Shown: one piece after another, positions 18,501-28,605 of the stretch | Position numbering within the stretch: position 1 is the first letter of the stretch | How the letters are laid out: each line of letters begins with the position of its first letter | From: Verrucomicrobiota bacterium | GTDB taxonomy: Bacteria > Verrucomicrobiota > Verrucomicrobiia > Opitutales > Opitutaceae | Length of the DNA: 64,000 bases | Direction: 5' to 3' | Assembly (NCBI GenBank): GCA_023399155.1 | Contig: JAEWQP010000001.1 | Span: forward strand, 62,001-126,000 | The notes under the pieces: generated by a model | Database searches by the model: none | Seen by the model: only the letters and a program-made list of their open reading frames with translations | What the model was told of the DNA's origin: nothing | Program-made: the position numbers and the translations under genes

Positions 18501-18602
18501 GGGCAGCGAGGACAACGCCCGCCAGCCGACAAGGACGACGACGAGATTGACCACCACCGCGAGAACGGGGTGGCGTATGAAGGTATCCGTGAATTTGCGC
18601 AT
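15504..18602 (-). CDS. RND (HAE1/AcrB-MexF type) efflux transporter
   Basis: A 1032-residue inner-membrane proton antiporter with 12 predicted membrane segments and two large periplasmic loops, the normal AcrB-family length. It shows the N-terminal FIRHPVLAVVVNL segment, the paired aspartates of membrane helix 4 (GLVVDDAIVVVEN, around residue 405) and the Lys of helix 10 (GLIAKNGILIVEFAN) that make up the proton relay. It should export small hydrophobic or amphiphilic compounds. The substrate cannot be told from sequence. The gene lies between the membrane-fusion and outer-membrane genes in one operon. Confidence 0.95.
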   Translation of the reverse strand: MRKFTDTFIRHPVLAVVVNLVVVLVGWRALSSLPVQQYPQIESSSVIITTIYTGASAETVRGFLTTPIERSVSAISGVDHIESTSRAGISTVTVRLKLNHSSTAALAEVTARLQQVRSELPAEAEPPMVEVQRADRPYGTFYLSFASSERSVPEITDWLARTLQPQLSTLAGVQRVTIEGGRQIAMRVWIDPDRLAAVNLSPGDVHAALRRNNYLAAVGQTKGNLVQVNLLANTDLRTVEEFSDLIVADRGGAIVRLSDVAGVELGAEEADMIAKRNSTEGVYLGIWPLVGSNELDVAAALRAEMDRIRPTLPKDIDMRLVWDGTLFMRDALEEISKTLVETILIVGFAVFLFMGSLRTALVPLVAMPVSLIGAALVMYLLGFSLNLLTILAIVLSVGLVVDDAIVVVENVERHVRLGKSRVDAAIAGTRELVGPIIAMTITLATVYTPIAFQGGLTGSLFREFAITLAAAVVVSGLVAVTLSPVMSSRFVHPQGREGRLTALINRGFERVSGAYARLLDSALRIRWAIVAASVLMMLAAWPLYTMSRKELAPVEDQSHISLFFEAAPDSTLAATHTHTLDVVDATTAFPEAEFMWSLTSSWGGFGGMVAKYWKDRDRSTEEMYGEVYGAVSQVPGLRVFPRLDPPLPTPGQYDVELIMKGDAPPEQMLEITQAVLQAGWASGKFLYVDTDLKIDLPQARVVLDRERVADLGLDLAGVGQELGTLLGGAYVNRFNYHDRSYKVIPQVGDSDRASVGPLLDLKIKTPDGELVPVSTFTQIETSTAPRSLNRFQQRNAVRVFGGVQPGVTKEEALRVLEDAARAAGGPLVALDHAGESRQIRHEGSTLTGTLGLAVVLIYLVLAAQFHSFRDPLIVLFGSVPLAISGALVFSFIDLTTINIYSQVGLITLVGLIAKNGILIVEFANTLQERGLARMAALREASLTRLRPVLMTSAATVLGHFPLVIVSGPGAEARNSIGIVLVAGMLIGTLFTLFVVPVFYSLIATQHRPVPVPAATRASIPVGGIVRTAGDLA

Positions 18603-18644
18603 GGCGCGGGCTCCGAGTGGGTTGGCTGGGCGGATGACGGGCGC

Positions 18645-19757
18645 TTACGGACCGCTGCGCGCCGCCAGTTCGCCGGGTCCGGCGACGGCGACGAGCACGG
18701 ACTCGCGGAGCTTGAACGAACCGGCGGCGGCGACGCGCTCACCGGCGGCGAGTCCCTCGTGGATCAGCACCTCGTCCCCATCGGCGGTACCGGCGCGAAC
18801 ACGACGGGCGTGCGCGCGCTGACGGCCCTCGGCATCGGCCTCGATCACGAACACCTGGTCGCCCGCGGGACCACGGCGCAATGCACTGGCCGGCACCGCC
18901 ACCAGGGACTGCTCCGGACCGGTCGGAACGCGCACGCGCACCGAAGCGCCGGGCGCCGGCGCGGCGCTCGCATCCTCGATGCGTGCGCGCACCGCGGCAT
19001 TGCGCGTGGCCGGATCAACGCGGGCGTCGATCGCGACCACGCGCGCCGTCATGGGTTCGCCGCCGGTGCGTGCGACCACGGTCACCTCATCGTCGCGCTT
19101 CAGGTCGGCCGCCACGTGCTGCGCGACCGTGAAGTCCACGTGCACCGCATCGTCGACGCCCTGGAGCGACGTCAGCTGTGTGCCGGCCTCGAGAAACTGC
19201 CCGGGATGAATGTCGGCGAGGCCGACGCGGGCGCGAAACGGTGCACGGATCGTCTTGCGCTCGATCACGGCCTTCGCGCTCCCGATGCGCGCGAGCGTCA
19301 CGTCGCGCTCGGCGACCGCGCGCTCCACGTCCGCCTCGGGCGCGGCGCGGTCGCGGGCGAGTCGTTCCACGCGCCGCAGCGACGTTGCGGCGAGTTCGGC
19401 CTGCGCCTCGAGCGCGCGGAGTTCAGCCTCCTCGACTGATACATCGAGCGCGACGAGCAGATCGCCTTTTTCGACGATGGCGCCGGGCGCCAGGCGCACC
19501 TCGCGGACCGTGCCGGCGAGCTCATTGCGCAGCGTCACCGAGCGCAGCGCGAGCACTGTGCCGATCGACGTCGTGGCGCGGCGGTATTCGCGCGGCATGG
19601 CCACGGCGGCAGCGACCACCTCGGCGGGTTCCGGTTGTTGCGCGGCCGCCGCGCGGTCGCGCTCGTCCGCTGACTTGCGCCAGGCAGCCAGTGAAGCACC
19701 GGCGCCGAGCACGACGAGCAGGAGGGTGATGGATGGTATCCAGATCTTGCGGTTCAT
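18645..19757 (-). CDS. RND efflux periplasmic adaptor (membrane fusion protein)
   Basis: A 370-residue protein with an N-terminal membrane anchor (IWIPSITLLLVVLGAGASLAAW), a biotinyl-lipoyl-like half-motif (AGTVREVRLAPGAIVEKGDLL), an alpha-helical hairpin rich in Ala/Glu/Arg, the KTIRAPFRARVGL segment that returns to the lipoyl domain, and a C-terminal beta-barrel. It links the RND pump to the outer-membrane factor. A good Shine-Dalgarno (aaggag) precedes the ATG at 19757. It is the first gene of the operon, 42 bp upstream of the RND gene. Confidence 0.93.
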   Translation of the reverse strand: MNRKIWIPSITLLLVVLGAGASLAAWRKSADERDRAAAAQQPEPAEVVAAAVAMPREYRRATTSIGTVLALRSVTLRNELAGTVREVRLAPGAIVEKGDLLVALDVSVEEAELRALEAQAELAATSLRRVERLARDRAAPEADVERAVAERDVTLARIGSAKAVIERKTIRAPFRARVGLADIHPGQFLEAGTQLTSLQGVDDAVHVDFTVAQHVAADLKRDDEVTVVARTGGEPMTARVVAIDARVDPATRNAAVRARIEDASAAPAPGASVRVRVPTGPEQSLVAVPASALRRGPAGDQVFVIEADAEGRQRAHARRVRAGTADGDEVLIHEGLAAGERVAAAGSFKLRESVLVAVAGPGELAARSGP

Positions 19758-20019
19758 AGGTGGGCTCCTTAACGAACGCCGCGGGGGAACGGCGTGAAGT
19801 AACGGGTGTGTGGCGTGGATTGGGGTCGAACGGACCGCGATGCGATCGCGTCAATGCGGGTTCGCCCCGCAATGCTGACGAACGAAGCCGTGTGGATTGG
19901 ACGGCTTCGGCGCACAAAACCGCGAGGGAGCGGCGTGTGACGTGTGAGAAGGGACATCATGGGTTGGTGGGCTGGATTGGGCCGCCGCGAGGCGGCAGGA
20001 TCTGAACGACCGGGGCTTT

Positions 20020-20034
20020 GCTCGCGGCATGCCA
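20020..20034 (-). promoter_or_regulatory. Possible sigma-54 (-24/-12) promoter for the efflux operon
   Basis: On the minus strand the bases TGGCAT-GCCGC-GAGC keep the GG and GC dinucleotides of the sigma-54 consensus TGGCAC-N5-TTGC at the right spacing, although the TT of the -12 box is GA. The site lies in the region shared with a divergent sigma-54-dependent activator gene, about 260 bases upstream of the adaptor gene start. Chance matches of this quality are not rare in GC-rich DNA. Confidence 0.25.
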
Positions 20035-20121
20035 CTGCCCGGAAAAGAATTCTGCGCCCGCGCTAAACCGCTGCGGATCACGCGCATCCAGAAAGTGGTT
20101 GCACGGGTGGCGACGCCGGCG

Positions 20122-20162
20122 GGCGCAACGGTTTTTCGGTGACGACGAGGAAACGTTGCGCC
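20122..20162. promoter_or_regulatory. Inverted repeat upstream of the sigma-54 activator
   Basis: The arms ggcgcaacg (20122-20130) and cgttgcgcc (20154-20162) are exact reverse complements 23 bases apart, ending 54 bases before the activator's start codon. They could form an operator or enhancer-type binding site for the activator itself. There is no direct evidence beyond position and symmetry. Confidence 0.3.
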
Positions 20163-20216
20163 GAAAACGAATTCTCGTGGTTGCGGCGGGGGCGAAACCG
20201 TACCTCGTCTGCGGAC

Positions 20217-21677
<1,461 letters not shown>

Positions 21678-21866
21678 GCGCATGAGCGCGCCGCTTCCCA
21701 TGAGTTGGTAGGCACGAGTGAGCACCCGGGGACGCTGTGACTGGCGGCAGTCCCCAGGGCCCACCGAAGCTGACGGCACAGGCGGCCGGGCGGGTCGATG
21801 GTTCCGCGGGAGCGGACAACGCGCCCTGACGGCGCGCTCCACCTGCGCGGGTTGCATGCGTCCCGC

Positions 21867-23309
21867 TCAGGCGGCGAGCCCGCCCTCCCCGGTTGCGCCC
21901 GCCGGCCGGATGTTCTGGTTCACCCGGAAGAGGTTGTGCGGATCGTAGACCGCCTTGATCGCCGACAGCCTCGCGTAATTGGGACCGTAGGTCGCCTGCA
22001 CCCGATCCTCGGACTCGTCGCCCATCATGAAGTTCACATACGTGCTCTGCATGTTGTGGGGACGAACGGCCTGCCAGTAGGCGCGGCCCCAGGCCCTGAG
22101 GTCCCCAGCCTTGGCGGGATCCGGATCGATTCCGGCGATCACCATGGCCCAGGTGGCATCGCGCACCGGCCAGGGTGTCTCGTCCGCGGCCACCCGATGA
22201 ACGGCTCCATTGATTGGATACAGGTGCATGAGCGACAGCTCGCTCGGGGCCTTCGCCGCCTGCGCGATGTGCGTCTCGATCGCCTCATCCGTGAGCGTGC
22301 GGACGAAATCGCCCTTCCAATACCACTGCAGGCCCTTGGGCAGCATCGGATCAAAGAGCGACTGCAGCACCGCGAAGGGATGCTCCTGCATCCAGTTGAA
22401 CATCGGGGCCGGCAACGCGCGCGTGAGACGCGCCATCACCGCCTCGCCCTCGGCGACCGTGCCGTTGTAGCAGGAAACCACGGCGCACGCGCGCCTGCCC
22501 CAGTGTTCCTCGGGGAAGGGCGCGGTCGACGGCACGGTCTTGAGTCCCAGGAATGTCCCCAGCTCGAGCGGCGCCTCCGGGAGAAAATCGCGGTAGGCCG
22601 CCATCACCTGGCGGGCATGCCTCGCATCCCAGAAGATCGGCCCGCCGTAGACGCGGCTGACCGGATGGGCGCGGAAGAGGAAGCTCGTCACCACGCCGAA
22701 GTTACCGCCGCCACCGCGCACGGCCCAGAACAGGTCGGTGTGCTGTGTCGCATTCGCCGTGATGACGATGCCGTTTGCGAGCACGACATCGACCTCCAGC
22801 AGGTTGTCGATCGTGAGCCCGTGCCTGCGGGTGAGATGGCCGATGCCGCCGCCGAGCGTCAACCCCGCGACACCCGTCGAGGCCACCAGCCCGAAGGGTA
22901 CGGCCAGCCCGAAGGCGCTGGTGGCGTGGTCGACGTCGCCCGAAGTGCACCCGGGATCCACGCGCACCGTTCTGTTGGCTGGATCGACGCGTACGCTTTT
23001 CATCAGCGACAGGTCGATCACCAGGCCGCCGTCACAGGTGCCGAGCCCCGGGCCGTTGTGACCGCCGCCGCGCACGGCGACGAGCAGCCGCTGGGCGCGA
23101 CCGAAGTTGACCGCCGCCACAACGTCGGCGACGTCGACGCAGCGCGCGATGATGGCGGGATGCTTGTTGATCATCCCATTGTAGACCGCACGGACCGGCT
23201 CGTAGGCGTCATCCTGCGGTGTGATGACGGGACCGCGCATGGTGCGGCGAAAGCTCGCGAGCGAGTCTTCCGAAACCTGAAGGGGCATGGAGGCATGTGG
23301 TGTTTTCAT
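21867..23309 (-). CDS. FAD-linked oxidoreductase (PCMH/BBE family)
   Basis: A 480-residue flavoprotein of the berberine-bridge/6-hydroxynicotine-oxidase-like family. The FAD-binding domain shows IIARCVDVADVVAAV near the start, the RGGGHN motif whose His normally carries the 8-alpha covalent flavin link, GLTLGGGIGHLTRRHGL, and DLFWAVRGGGGNFGVV. The C-terminal BBE segment ends YDPHNLFRVNQNI. The position that in bicovalent members is Cys looks like Ser/Thr (LVASTGVAGL), so only a single covalent link is expected. There is no export signal. The substrate is unknown; family members oxidise alcohols, sugars or alkaloids. It may be co-regulated with the DUF4242 gene upstream (261 bp). Confidence 0.88.
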   Translation of the reverse strand: MKTPHASMPLQVSEDSLASFRRTMRGPVITPQDDAYEPVRAVYNGMINKHPAIIARCVDVADVVAAVNFGRAQRLLVAVRGGGHNGPGLGTCDGGLVIDLSLMKSVRVDPANRTVRVDPGCTSGDVDHATSAFGLAVPFGLVASTGVAGLTLGGGIGHLTRRHGLTIDNLLEVDVVLANGIVITANATQHTDLFWAVRGGGGNFGVVTSFLFRAHPVSRVYGGPIFWDARHARQVMAAYRDFLPEAPLELGTFLGLKTVPSTAPFPEEHWGRRACAVVSCYNGTVAEGEAVMARLTRALPAPMFNWMQEHPFAVLQSLFDPMLPKGLQWYWKGDFVRTLTDEAIETHIAQAAKAPSELSLMHLYPINGAVHRVAADETPWPVRDATWAMVIAGIDPDPAKAGDLRAWGRAYWQAVRPHNMQSTYVNFMMGDESEDRVQATYGPNYARLSAIKAVYDPHNLFRVNQNIRPAGATGEGGLAA

Positions 23310-23570
23310 AGGTGTGTGGCTAGTATGCCGGGCAAGTGTCGCCCGGTGGTTGGATGTAAGCTGGACACGTAGGACCAGGCCGCGCCCGGGTGCCCAGGCG
23401 GGTCAACTCGGGCGCGCGCCATGGTCCCCAGGTGCTCAGGTGACAAAGCGGTGGAAGGTTTTCCTCTTCGCGTCCGGCCCGGTTGCGTCGCGAGCGCCGA
23501 GCATCGAGCTGCGGCTTGGCCGTCGACTCAACGAACCCGTCAATGGAAGGCGTCGTCATACGGGTACGGG

Positions 23571-23864
23571 TCAGGCCGCGGGCAGCGGCTCGTCGTGCAT
23601 CACGATCGTATCGAGGACCGGCAGGATCGCATCGCACGGCAGCCCGGCGCGCCGGGCATGCTCGCGTACGGTCTCGACGTCGACTGCCTGGTAGACACAG
23701 GCGGTGCCGAAGCGCCCGTCGGCTTCGCGGATGACATAGGAGCGAAGCCAGCGCACGCGGTCGGGCATGTCGCGCGTGTTGACCCGGGCGCAGATGCCGG
23801 CGGCTTTCTCCATCTCGTGCGTGGCGGACCAGCCCGAGCGGCGGAGGATCACATACGTGTTCAT
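23571..23864 (-). CDS. DUF4242-family small protein
   Basis: A 97-residue protein matching the DUF4242 pattern: N-terminal beta-strand TYVILRRSG, central VRWLRSYVI, the ACVYQAVD strand, and VREHARRAGLP followed by a C-terminal strand. Members are dimeric ferredoxin-like proteins. A Streptomyces relative is reported to bind nickel. It is divergent from the winged-helix/TPR regulator with a 160-bp AT-richer gap that probably holds both promoters. Confidence 0.78.
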   Translation of the reverse strand: MNTYVILRRSGWSATHEMEKAAGICARVNTRDMPDRVRWLRSYVIREADGRFGTACVYQAVDVETVREHARRAGLPCDAILPVLDTIVMHDEPLPAA

Positions 23865-24024
23865 GGCGAGGTGGCGGATGGATTGTGCCGGCCGGGGCGC
23901 GGTCGCCGCGGTGTCCGGATGGCCCGGGATCCTACGAAATCCCTCGCGTCAAAGTCCTTTCCGTGGGCTGATTAATCCCTTATCTAACCCTCATCAGTAA
24001 ACCTGCTGGGGTCCCCGCCCTGTC

Positions 24025-25860
24025 ATGGTTCATCGCTTTCCCACCTTCGAGATCGATGAAAACACCCGCGAATTGCGCACGGGTGTGCGGGTGGTGTCGC
24101 TGCAGCCGCGGGTCTTTGACCTCCTTGTCTATCTGGCGCGTCACACCGCGCGGGTCGTGCCCAAGGACGAGTTGCTCGAGTCGGTGTGGCCGGGGGTGAT
24201 CGTCACCGACGGATCACTCCAGCGGGCGGTGAGTCTTGCGCGATCCGCCCTGGCCGGTGCGGGCGCGCCGGGGGCGATCCGCACCTTCCCGCGCCAGGGC
24301 TACCGGTTGTGCGCGGACGATGCCGCCCGTGCGCAGGCTCCGGAGGTCGCCGGGGCGGCCCCTGCGGGCGGTTCGACCGAGGCCCTCGCGGAGGCGCACG
24401 CCGCCTACACGAGCGGCGACTGGGACCGCGCGATCGAGAGGCTCGCCTGCGTGGACGATGTCGAGGGGCTCACCGCCGCCGACCTGCAGCTCTGGGCGCA
24501 TGCTGCCCAATGCGCCGGGCGCCCGCACGACGCGGCCGAGCCGCTGGAGCGCGCCATCGCAGCGTATTCGGTTCGCGGTGACAAACGCCGCGCCGCCTGG
24601 GTGGCGATCCTGCTCGGCCAACTTCGCCTGGAATGGCGGGAACTCGTCGTGGCCACCGGCTGGCTCCGGAGGGCCTCGCGCCTGCTCGAGGACGAGCCTC
24701 CCTGCCGGGAGCACGGCTACCTCCATCTCCTCGGTGCGCGACTGGCTCTCCTTCAGGCCGAGCTTGAGCGCTGCCTGGAACTCGCCGGGCACGCCCGGGA
24801 AGTCGGCGCGCGCTACGGCGACGCCGACCTCGAAACACTTGCGCTCGTGCACGTCGGCGAGGCGCGTCTTTACCTCGGCCATATCCAGGACGGCATGGCG
24901 ATGCTCGACGAGGCCGCGGTCTCGGTGGTCGCGAGCGGGCTCAGTCCGTGGGCGGGCGGCCTCGTCTACTGCGGCGTCATCTACGGATGCATGACCCAAT
25001 CCGACTGGCACCGCGCCGGCAAGTGGACCGAGCAGTTCACGCGCTGGTCCAGCGGCCGGGGCACCGCCGCCTACCCGGGCCTGTGTCGCCTGCATCGTGC
25101 GGAAGTCCTCACGGTGCGCGGCGACCTGGGCGAGGCCGAGCGCGAGGTGCGCACGACCATCGACCTGCTCGCGCGGTTTTCGCCGTGGGCGGAAGGCGAT
25201 GCGTGGCTCGTGCTCGGCGACGTGCTGCTGGCCCGGGGCCGCTTTGAGGAGGCACGCCAGGCGTTTGTGCGCGCGACCGAGCTGGGGTGGGAATCGCAGT
25301 TTGGCCTCGCCATGGTGCGCCACGCCTCAGGCGACACCGAGGGGGCGGCCACGCTACTCGCTCGTCTTCTTGCCGAGGGCGGCTGGTCGGCGCGGGCCCG
25401 CCGCGGTCAAGTGCTCGGCCATTACGCAATCATCGCCGCGTCAGCCGGGCGGCTCGAGGAGGCGCGGCGCGCCCTGGGCGAACTCGATCGCCATCCGCAT
25501 CTCGCGGCCACGCCGGCCTTGCAGGCCCTGACCGACCGCGCACGCGGCGAAGTCGCGGCCGCCGAGTCTGATCACGCGGAGGCGCTCAGGCATTTTCGCA
25601 ATGCCCTCCGTGGATGGATCGCGGTCGAAGCGCCGCTGGCCGCCGCCCAGACGCGGTGCCGCCTCGCCGACACACTCCGTATCCTCGGGGACAACGAATC
25701 GGCCACTCTGGAGTTCGACGCGGCTGTGGCCGCCTTCCAGGCCGCCGGCGCCGACGGCCTCCTGCAGCACTGTTCGCGACTGAGGCAGGCGCGAGCGGAG
25801 CTATCGGCCGCCGCGCCGCGCCGCGTTGGCCGGGCGAAGGCCGTCACGCGAGCCGGCTGA
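24025..25860 (+). CDS. Winged-helix (OmpR/CadC-type) regulator fused to a long TPR domain
   Basis: A 611-residue protein. Residues about 5-97 form an OmpR/PhoB-type winged helix (LQPRVFDLLVYLARH, VPKDELLESVWPG, RTFPRQGYRL). The remaining ~500 residues are all-helical and Ala/Leu/Glu-rich with TPR-like units (LAEAHAAYTSGDWDRAIERL, WLVLGDVLLARGRFEEARQAF). No phospho-receiver and no membrane segment are present. Such winged-helix/TPR proteins act as one-component regulators in which the TPR part probably senses a partner or ligand. The divergent DUF4242 gene and the FAD-oxidase gene are the obvious candidate targets. Confidence 0.85.
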   Translation: MVHRFPTFEIDENTRELRTGVRVVSLQPRVFDLLVYLARHTARVVPKDELLESVWPGVIVTDGSLQRAVSLARSALAGAGAPGAIRTFPRQGYRLCADDAARAQAPEVAGAAPAGGSTEALAEAHAAYTSGDWDRAIERLACVDDVEGLTAADLQLWAHAAQCAGRPHDAAEPLERAIAAYSVRGDKRRAAWVAILLGQLRLEWRELVVATGWLRRASRLLEDEPPCREHGYLHLLGARLALLQAELERCLELAGHAREVGARYGDADLETLALVHVGEARLYLGHIQDGMAMLDEAAVSVVASGLSPWAGGLVYCGVIYGCMTQSDWHRAGKWTEQFTRWSSGRGTAAYPGLCRLHRAEVLTVRGDLGEAEREVRTTIDLLARFSPWAEGDAWLVLGDVLLARGRFEEARQAFVRATELGWESQFGLAMVRHASGDTEGAATLLARLLAEGGWSARARRGQVLGHYAIIAASAGRLEEARRALGELDRHPHLAATPALQALTDRARGEVAAAESDHAEALRHFRNALRGWIAVEAPLAAAQTRCRLADTLRILGDNESATLEFDAAVAAFQAAGADGLLQHCSRLRQARAELSAAAPRRVGRAKAVTRAG

Positions 25861-25967
25861 CAGCCCCTGGAGCATCGCGACGGGAGGCGGGGCGTTCACC
25901 TTAGGGAACCTCGGAGAGGCACGCGCGATTGACTCTTGGATACGAGCTGGTCCCTTGGCACGGACGC

Positions 25968-26654
25968 ATGGTTCGCCCTCTCCTTCCGCTCCTCCTCGTG
26001 CTATTGGCGCTCGTCCCGTCTGCGGGTGCGGACGAATCCCGCGAACTCCTGACCCGGGCTGTCGCGCAGTGGAGGGCCGACTTCGACCGATGGTCCTTCG
26101 TGCAGCACGTGCGCGAGTATCGGGGCAAGCACGTGACCGAGGTGCGCGTCGAACGCTTCGACCCCACGCAGCCGGACTCACATCGCTGGCAGCTTGTCTC
26201 CATCGACGGACGCGAGCCCACGGCGGCGGAGCAGCGTTCCTTCGATGCGCGCAAGAACAGCAAGCCGCGCAAGCGCCTGTCCGATCCGATTCACTACATC
26301 GATTTCGAGGGCGTGCGCGTGCACGCGCAGGATCGGAACACCGTGACGCTCGACGTGCCTCTGCGCGAGGATGCGAGCTTCTTCGTCCCGTTTGAGACCA
26401 TCGCCGCACGTGTGCAGATCGATCGCGAGACCCACAGCATCCGCCGCCTCGAGGTCGGCTTGACGCGCGAGATGCGGATCGCCTTCGGCCTGGCCCGGGT
26501 GACACGCCTGGCGATGGAATTCGAAGTCCATCCCCGTGCCGCGAGCGATGGGCCGGCGGGCGTCGATCCGGTCGGTAGCGCCTCCGCGAGCATGACCAAG
26601 TTCGGACGTCGCGCGGAGATCTCCTGGTCGGACTTCACGCGCGCGGGCTCGTGA
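25968..26654 (+). CDS. Exported protein of unknown function
   Basis: A 228-residue protein with a clear signal peptide (MVRPLLPLLLVLLALVPSAGA). I do not recognise the mature part. It is a mix of helical (LLTRAVAQWRADFDRW) and beta-rich sequence (FVPFETIAARVQIDRETHSIRRLEV) that loosely recalls LolA-like or outer-membrane lipoprotein-sorting folds, without a firm motif. ATG 25968 is preferred over an upstream TTG because the signal peptide starts there. It follows the winged-helix/TPR gene by 107 bp on the same strand. Confidence 0.65.
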   Translation: MVRPLLPLLLVLLALVPSAGADESRELLTRAVAQWRADFDRWSFVQHVREYRGKHVTEVRVERFDPTQPDSHRWQLVSIDGREPTAAEQRSFDARKNSKPRKRLSDPIHYIDFEGVRVHAQDRNTVTLDVPLREDASFFVPFETIAARVQIDRETHSIRRLEVGLTREMRIAFGLARVTRLAMEFEVHPRAASDGPAGVDPVGSASASMTKFGRRAEISWSDFTRAGS

Positions 26655-26791
26655 GCAGGCCGGTGGACTACGGCCGCGGACTCCTGCCGCTGGCTGCCGT
26701 CGCTTGAGAAACCCGCACCACATCGAAAGATGGAGCCCAGCGGGCGCGGTCCCGATCGATCCGCTGCTTCGCACGCCACACCACCGGTGGC

Positions 26792-27736
26792 TCACCACCA
26801 TCGCGAGGTGATGGTGGCCTCGAGAGTCGCCTCCGCCGGGTCCGGCAACTCGTGCAATACATCGAGGCCGGTACGGCGCTCGATCTCGTCGATGCTCGCG
26901 CGAAATCCGGCGGGCGAGGCATCCGCCGTCGCTCCTTGGGGAAAGACGAACGCTTGGGCGCGCACGCGGCCTTCCACCTCGTCCACGATCACCGCGAAAA
27001 ACGCCTCCGGCACGGCGACCCGACCGCGCAGCCGCGCCGGCCTCTCGCCCAGGATCGGGCCGACCAGCACCCACACCTCGCCGAAGCGCGCGGGGTAGTT
27101 GCGCGCGATACGGCGCTCGAGATCGCGCCATGGCCCGCTGTTCAGGGCGTGCCGCTGCGGCACGATATTGGACATGAGAAACGTCTCCTCCTGCGCGCGA
27201 CGACCATGATGCAGCGCGATGGCGTGACTGGGCGCGAGGTGCCCGCGGTCAAAGCCGCTGCGCGCGTAGTCGGCGGGGTCGATGCGCGCTGACGTGCGGC
27301 GGTCGACGGAGAACGTCCCGGGGCGCGGCGGCGCCTCGCCAAACTCGTCGTCACGCACGCGATACGCCGCCCAGAGCGGCACGCCGTGGTCATCGCTGTA
27401 GCCGACGACGTATCCGGAATTCACGAGCACGCGCACCGGTTGTCGCCCCCGCGGCGCACCACCATAGACATGGGTCCGATCGCCCGGAGCCGTCGCGGAC
27501 ACCGCACTGTCGAGCCGGTAGAGCTGCCACAGGTCCCACGCGACATCGAAGGCGGAGACTTCCTTGTCGCGAATGAAGGCATTGCGCGCGAGGCGCTCGA
27601 CATCCGCGCGGCGCTCCGGCGGTTGCGCAACGTACCACCCGACGATCCCGATCCAGACGACCAGATTCGCCAGGACGAACAGCCGGGTCCGACGAAACGA
27701 ACGCGGAAGCGAACGAGCAGCGGATCGGCGGGCCAT
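26792..27736 (-). CDS. Membrane-anchored DNA/RNA non-specific endonuclease
   Basis: A 314-residue protein with an N-terminal basic stretch and one membrane segment (about residues 18-36), followed by a beta-beta-alpha-metal nuclease domain. The active-site motif D-R-G-H is at residues 163-166 (GFDRGHLAPS), with the metal-ligand Asn in MSNIVPQ and the downstream NSGPWRDLERRI helix. This is the Serratia-type (NUC) nuclease family, which cuts DNA and RNA without sequence preference. The anchor suggests a periplasm-facing enzyme for nutrient or DNA-uptake-related degradation. No immunity or secretion gene is adjacent. Confidence 0.88.
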   Translation of the reverse strand: MARRSAARSLPRSFRRTRLFVLANLVVWIGIVGWYVAQPPERRADVERLARNAFIRDKEVSAFDVAWDLWQLYRLDSAVSATAPGDRTHVYGGAPRGRQPVRVLVNSGYVVGYSDDHGVPLWAAYRVRDDEFGEAPPRPGTFSVDRRTSARIDPADYARSGFDRGHLAPSHAIALHHGRRAQEETFLMSNIVPQRHALNSGPWRDLERRIARNYPARFGEVWVLVGPILGERPARLRGRVAVPEAFFAVIVDEVEGRVRAQAFVFPQGATADASPAGFRASIDEIERRTGLDVLHELPDPAEATLEATITSRWW

Positions 27737-27917
27737 GGGCGCGAGGACGCGGTTCAGCTACAGGGAGCGAATGCACGCCGGTGCGCACCCACGCCCACTG
27801 GGCACGGCGTAGTCACGCCGCACGGACGCCCTGAAAACGCGCGCCCGGCCGTGACCGTCAGCCTGACGCGCGAAGGCGGGTGGCCGCGCTTCAGCTCCGC
27901 CAACCTGTCGAACCTGC

Positions 27918-28397
27918 TCAGGAATGGTGATGGTGGTGACCGCCGGGGCCGTGGACGTGCCCGTGATCGATCTCCTCGGGCGTGGCCGCGCGTTTCTCCG
28001 TGACCTCCACCTCGAAGATCAGGCGCTGGCCGGCCAGCGGGTGATTGGCATCGAGCCTGACCTTGTCGCCTTCGATGGCGACCACACGCACCACAGGCGC
28101 CTGCCGATCGGGACCCGTCTGGAACATGTCACCGATATTGAGCTCGTCCACGGGCAGTTGCTTGCGCTCGACCGTGCGGATCTGCGACGGGTCATGCTGG
28201 CCGTAGGCCTTCTCGGGCGCGATCGACACCACCCGCTTCTGGCCGGGCGTGAAGGATTTCAGCGCCATTTCGAGACCGTCGATGATCGCCCCGGAGCCTT
28301 CCAGGTAGGTGATCGGCTGATCCTGATTGGAGGCATCGAGGACCTGGCCGGATTCGTCGCGGAGCGTGTAGTGGAAGGAAACGACCTGTGGTGCCAT
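27918..28397 (-). CDS. slyD: FKBP-type peptidyl-prolyl isomerase, SlyD-like
   Basis: A 159-residue FKBP-family protein. It has the N-terminal VVSFHYTLRDESGQVLD strand pair, YLEGSGAIIDGLEMAL with the insert-in-flap domain after it, and NHPLAGQRLIFEVEV at the end of the FKBP core. The tail is His-rich (HGHVHGPGGHHHHHS), as in SlyD proteins that bind nickel and other metals while acting as folding helpers in the cytoplasm. ATG 28397 was chosen because the FKBP core starts immediately. No hydrogenase maturation genes are nearby. Confidence 0.9.
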   Translation of the reverse strand: MAPQVVSFHYTLRDESGQVLDASNQDQPITYLEGSGAIIDGLEMALKSFTPGQKRVVSIAPEKAYGQHDPSQIRTVERKQLPVDELNIGDMFQTGPDRQAPVVRVVAIEGDKVRLDANHPLAGQRLIFEVEVTEKRAATPEEIDHGHVHGPGGHHHHHS

Positions 28398-28555
28398 GGT
28401 TGGATACGTGGAGGCTGAATAAGCCCGGAGGTGCAGCAAGCAGGATCGATCGGACGCCGCCCGCACGCTGGCGTGGGGTGCAACCCCGGAGGCGGCGCCT
28501 TCCCTTCACGACGGGCGGAGGCGACGGCTCACCGTCGGCGACCCACGCAAACAGA

Positions 28556-28581
28556 CCGGGCGGCCCCAAGGGACCGCCCGG
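28556..28581 (-). terminator. Intrinsic terminator downstream of the PilM/PEGA/TonB gene
   Basis: A stem ccgggcgg...ccgcccgg (8 bp, extended by three more pairs after one mismatch) lies just after the end of the minus-strand gene. On that strand it is followed by a T-rich stretch (TCTGTTTG). The shape and position fit a Rho-independent terminator. Confidence 0.65.
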
Positions 28582-28605
28582 CTGGAATCGGATGCAAAAG
28601 CTGTC

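Noticed and set aside
17361..19439. 692-residue plus-strand frame across the RND and adaptor genes
   Set aside because: It is antisense to well-conserved RND/MFP genes and is made of His/Arg/Ala-rich sequence without domains: a shadow frame of GC-rich coding DNA.
26792..27736. Nuclease as part of a toxin-immunity or defence system
   Set aside because: No immunity-like small gene, secretion domain or defence gene is adjacent; only a membrane-anchored nuclease is supported.
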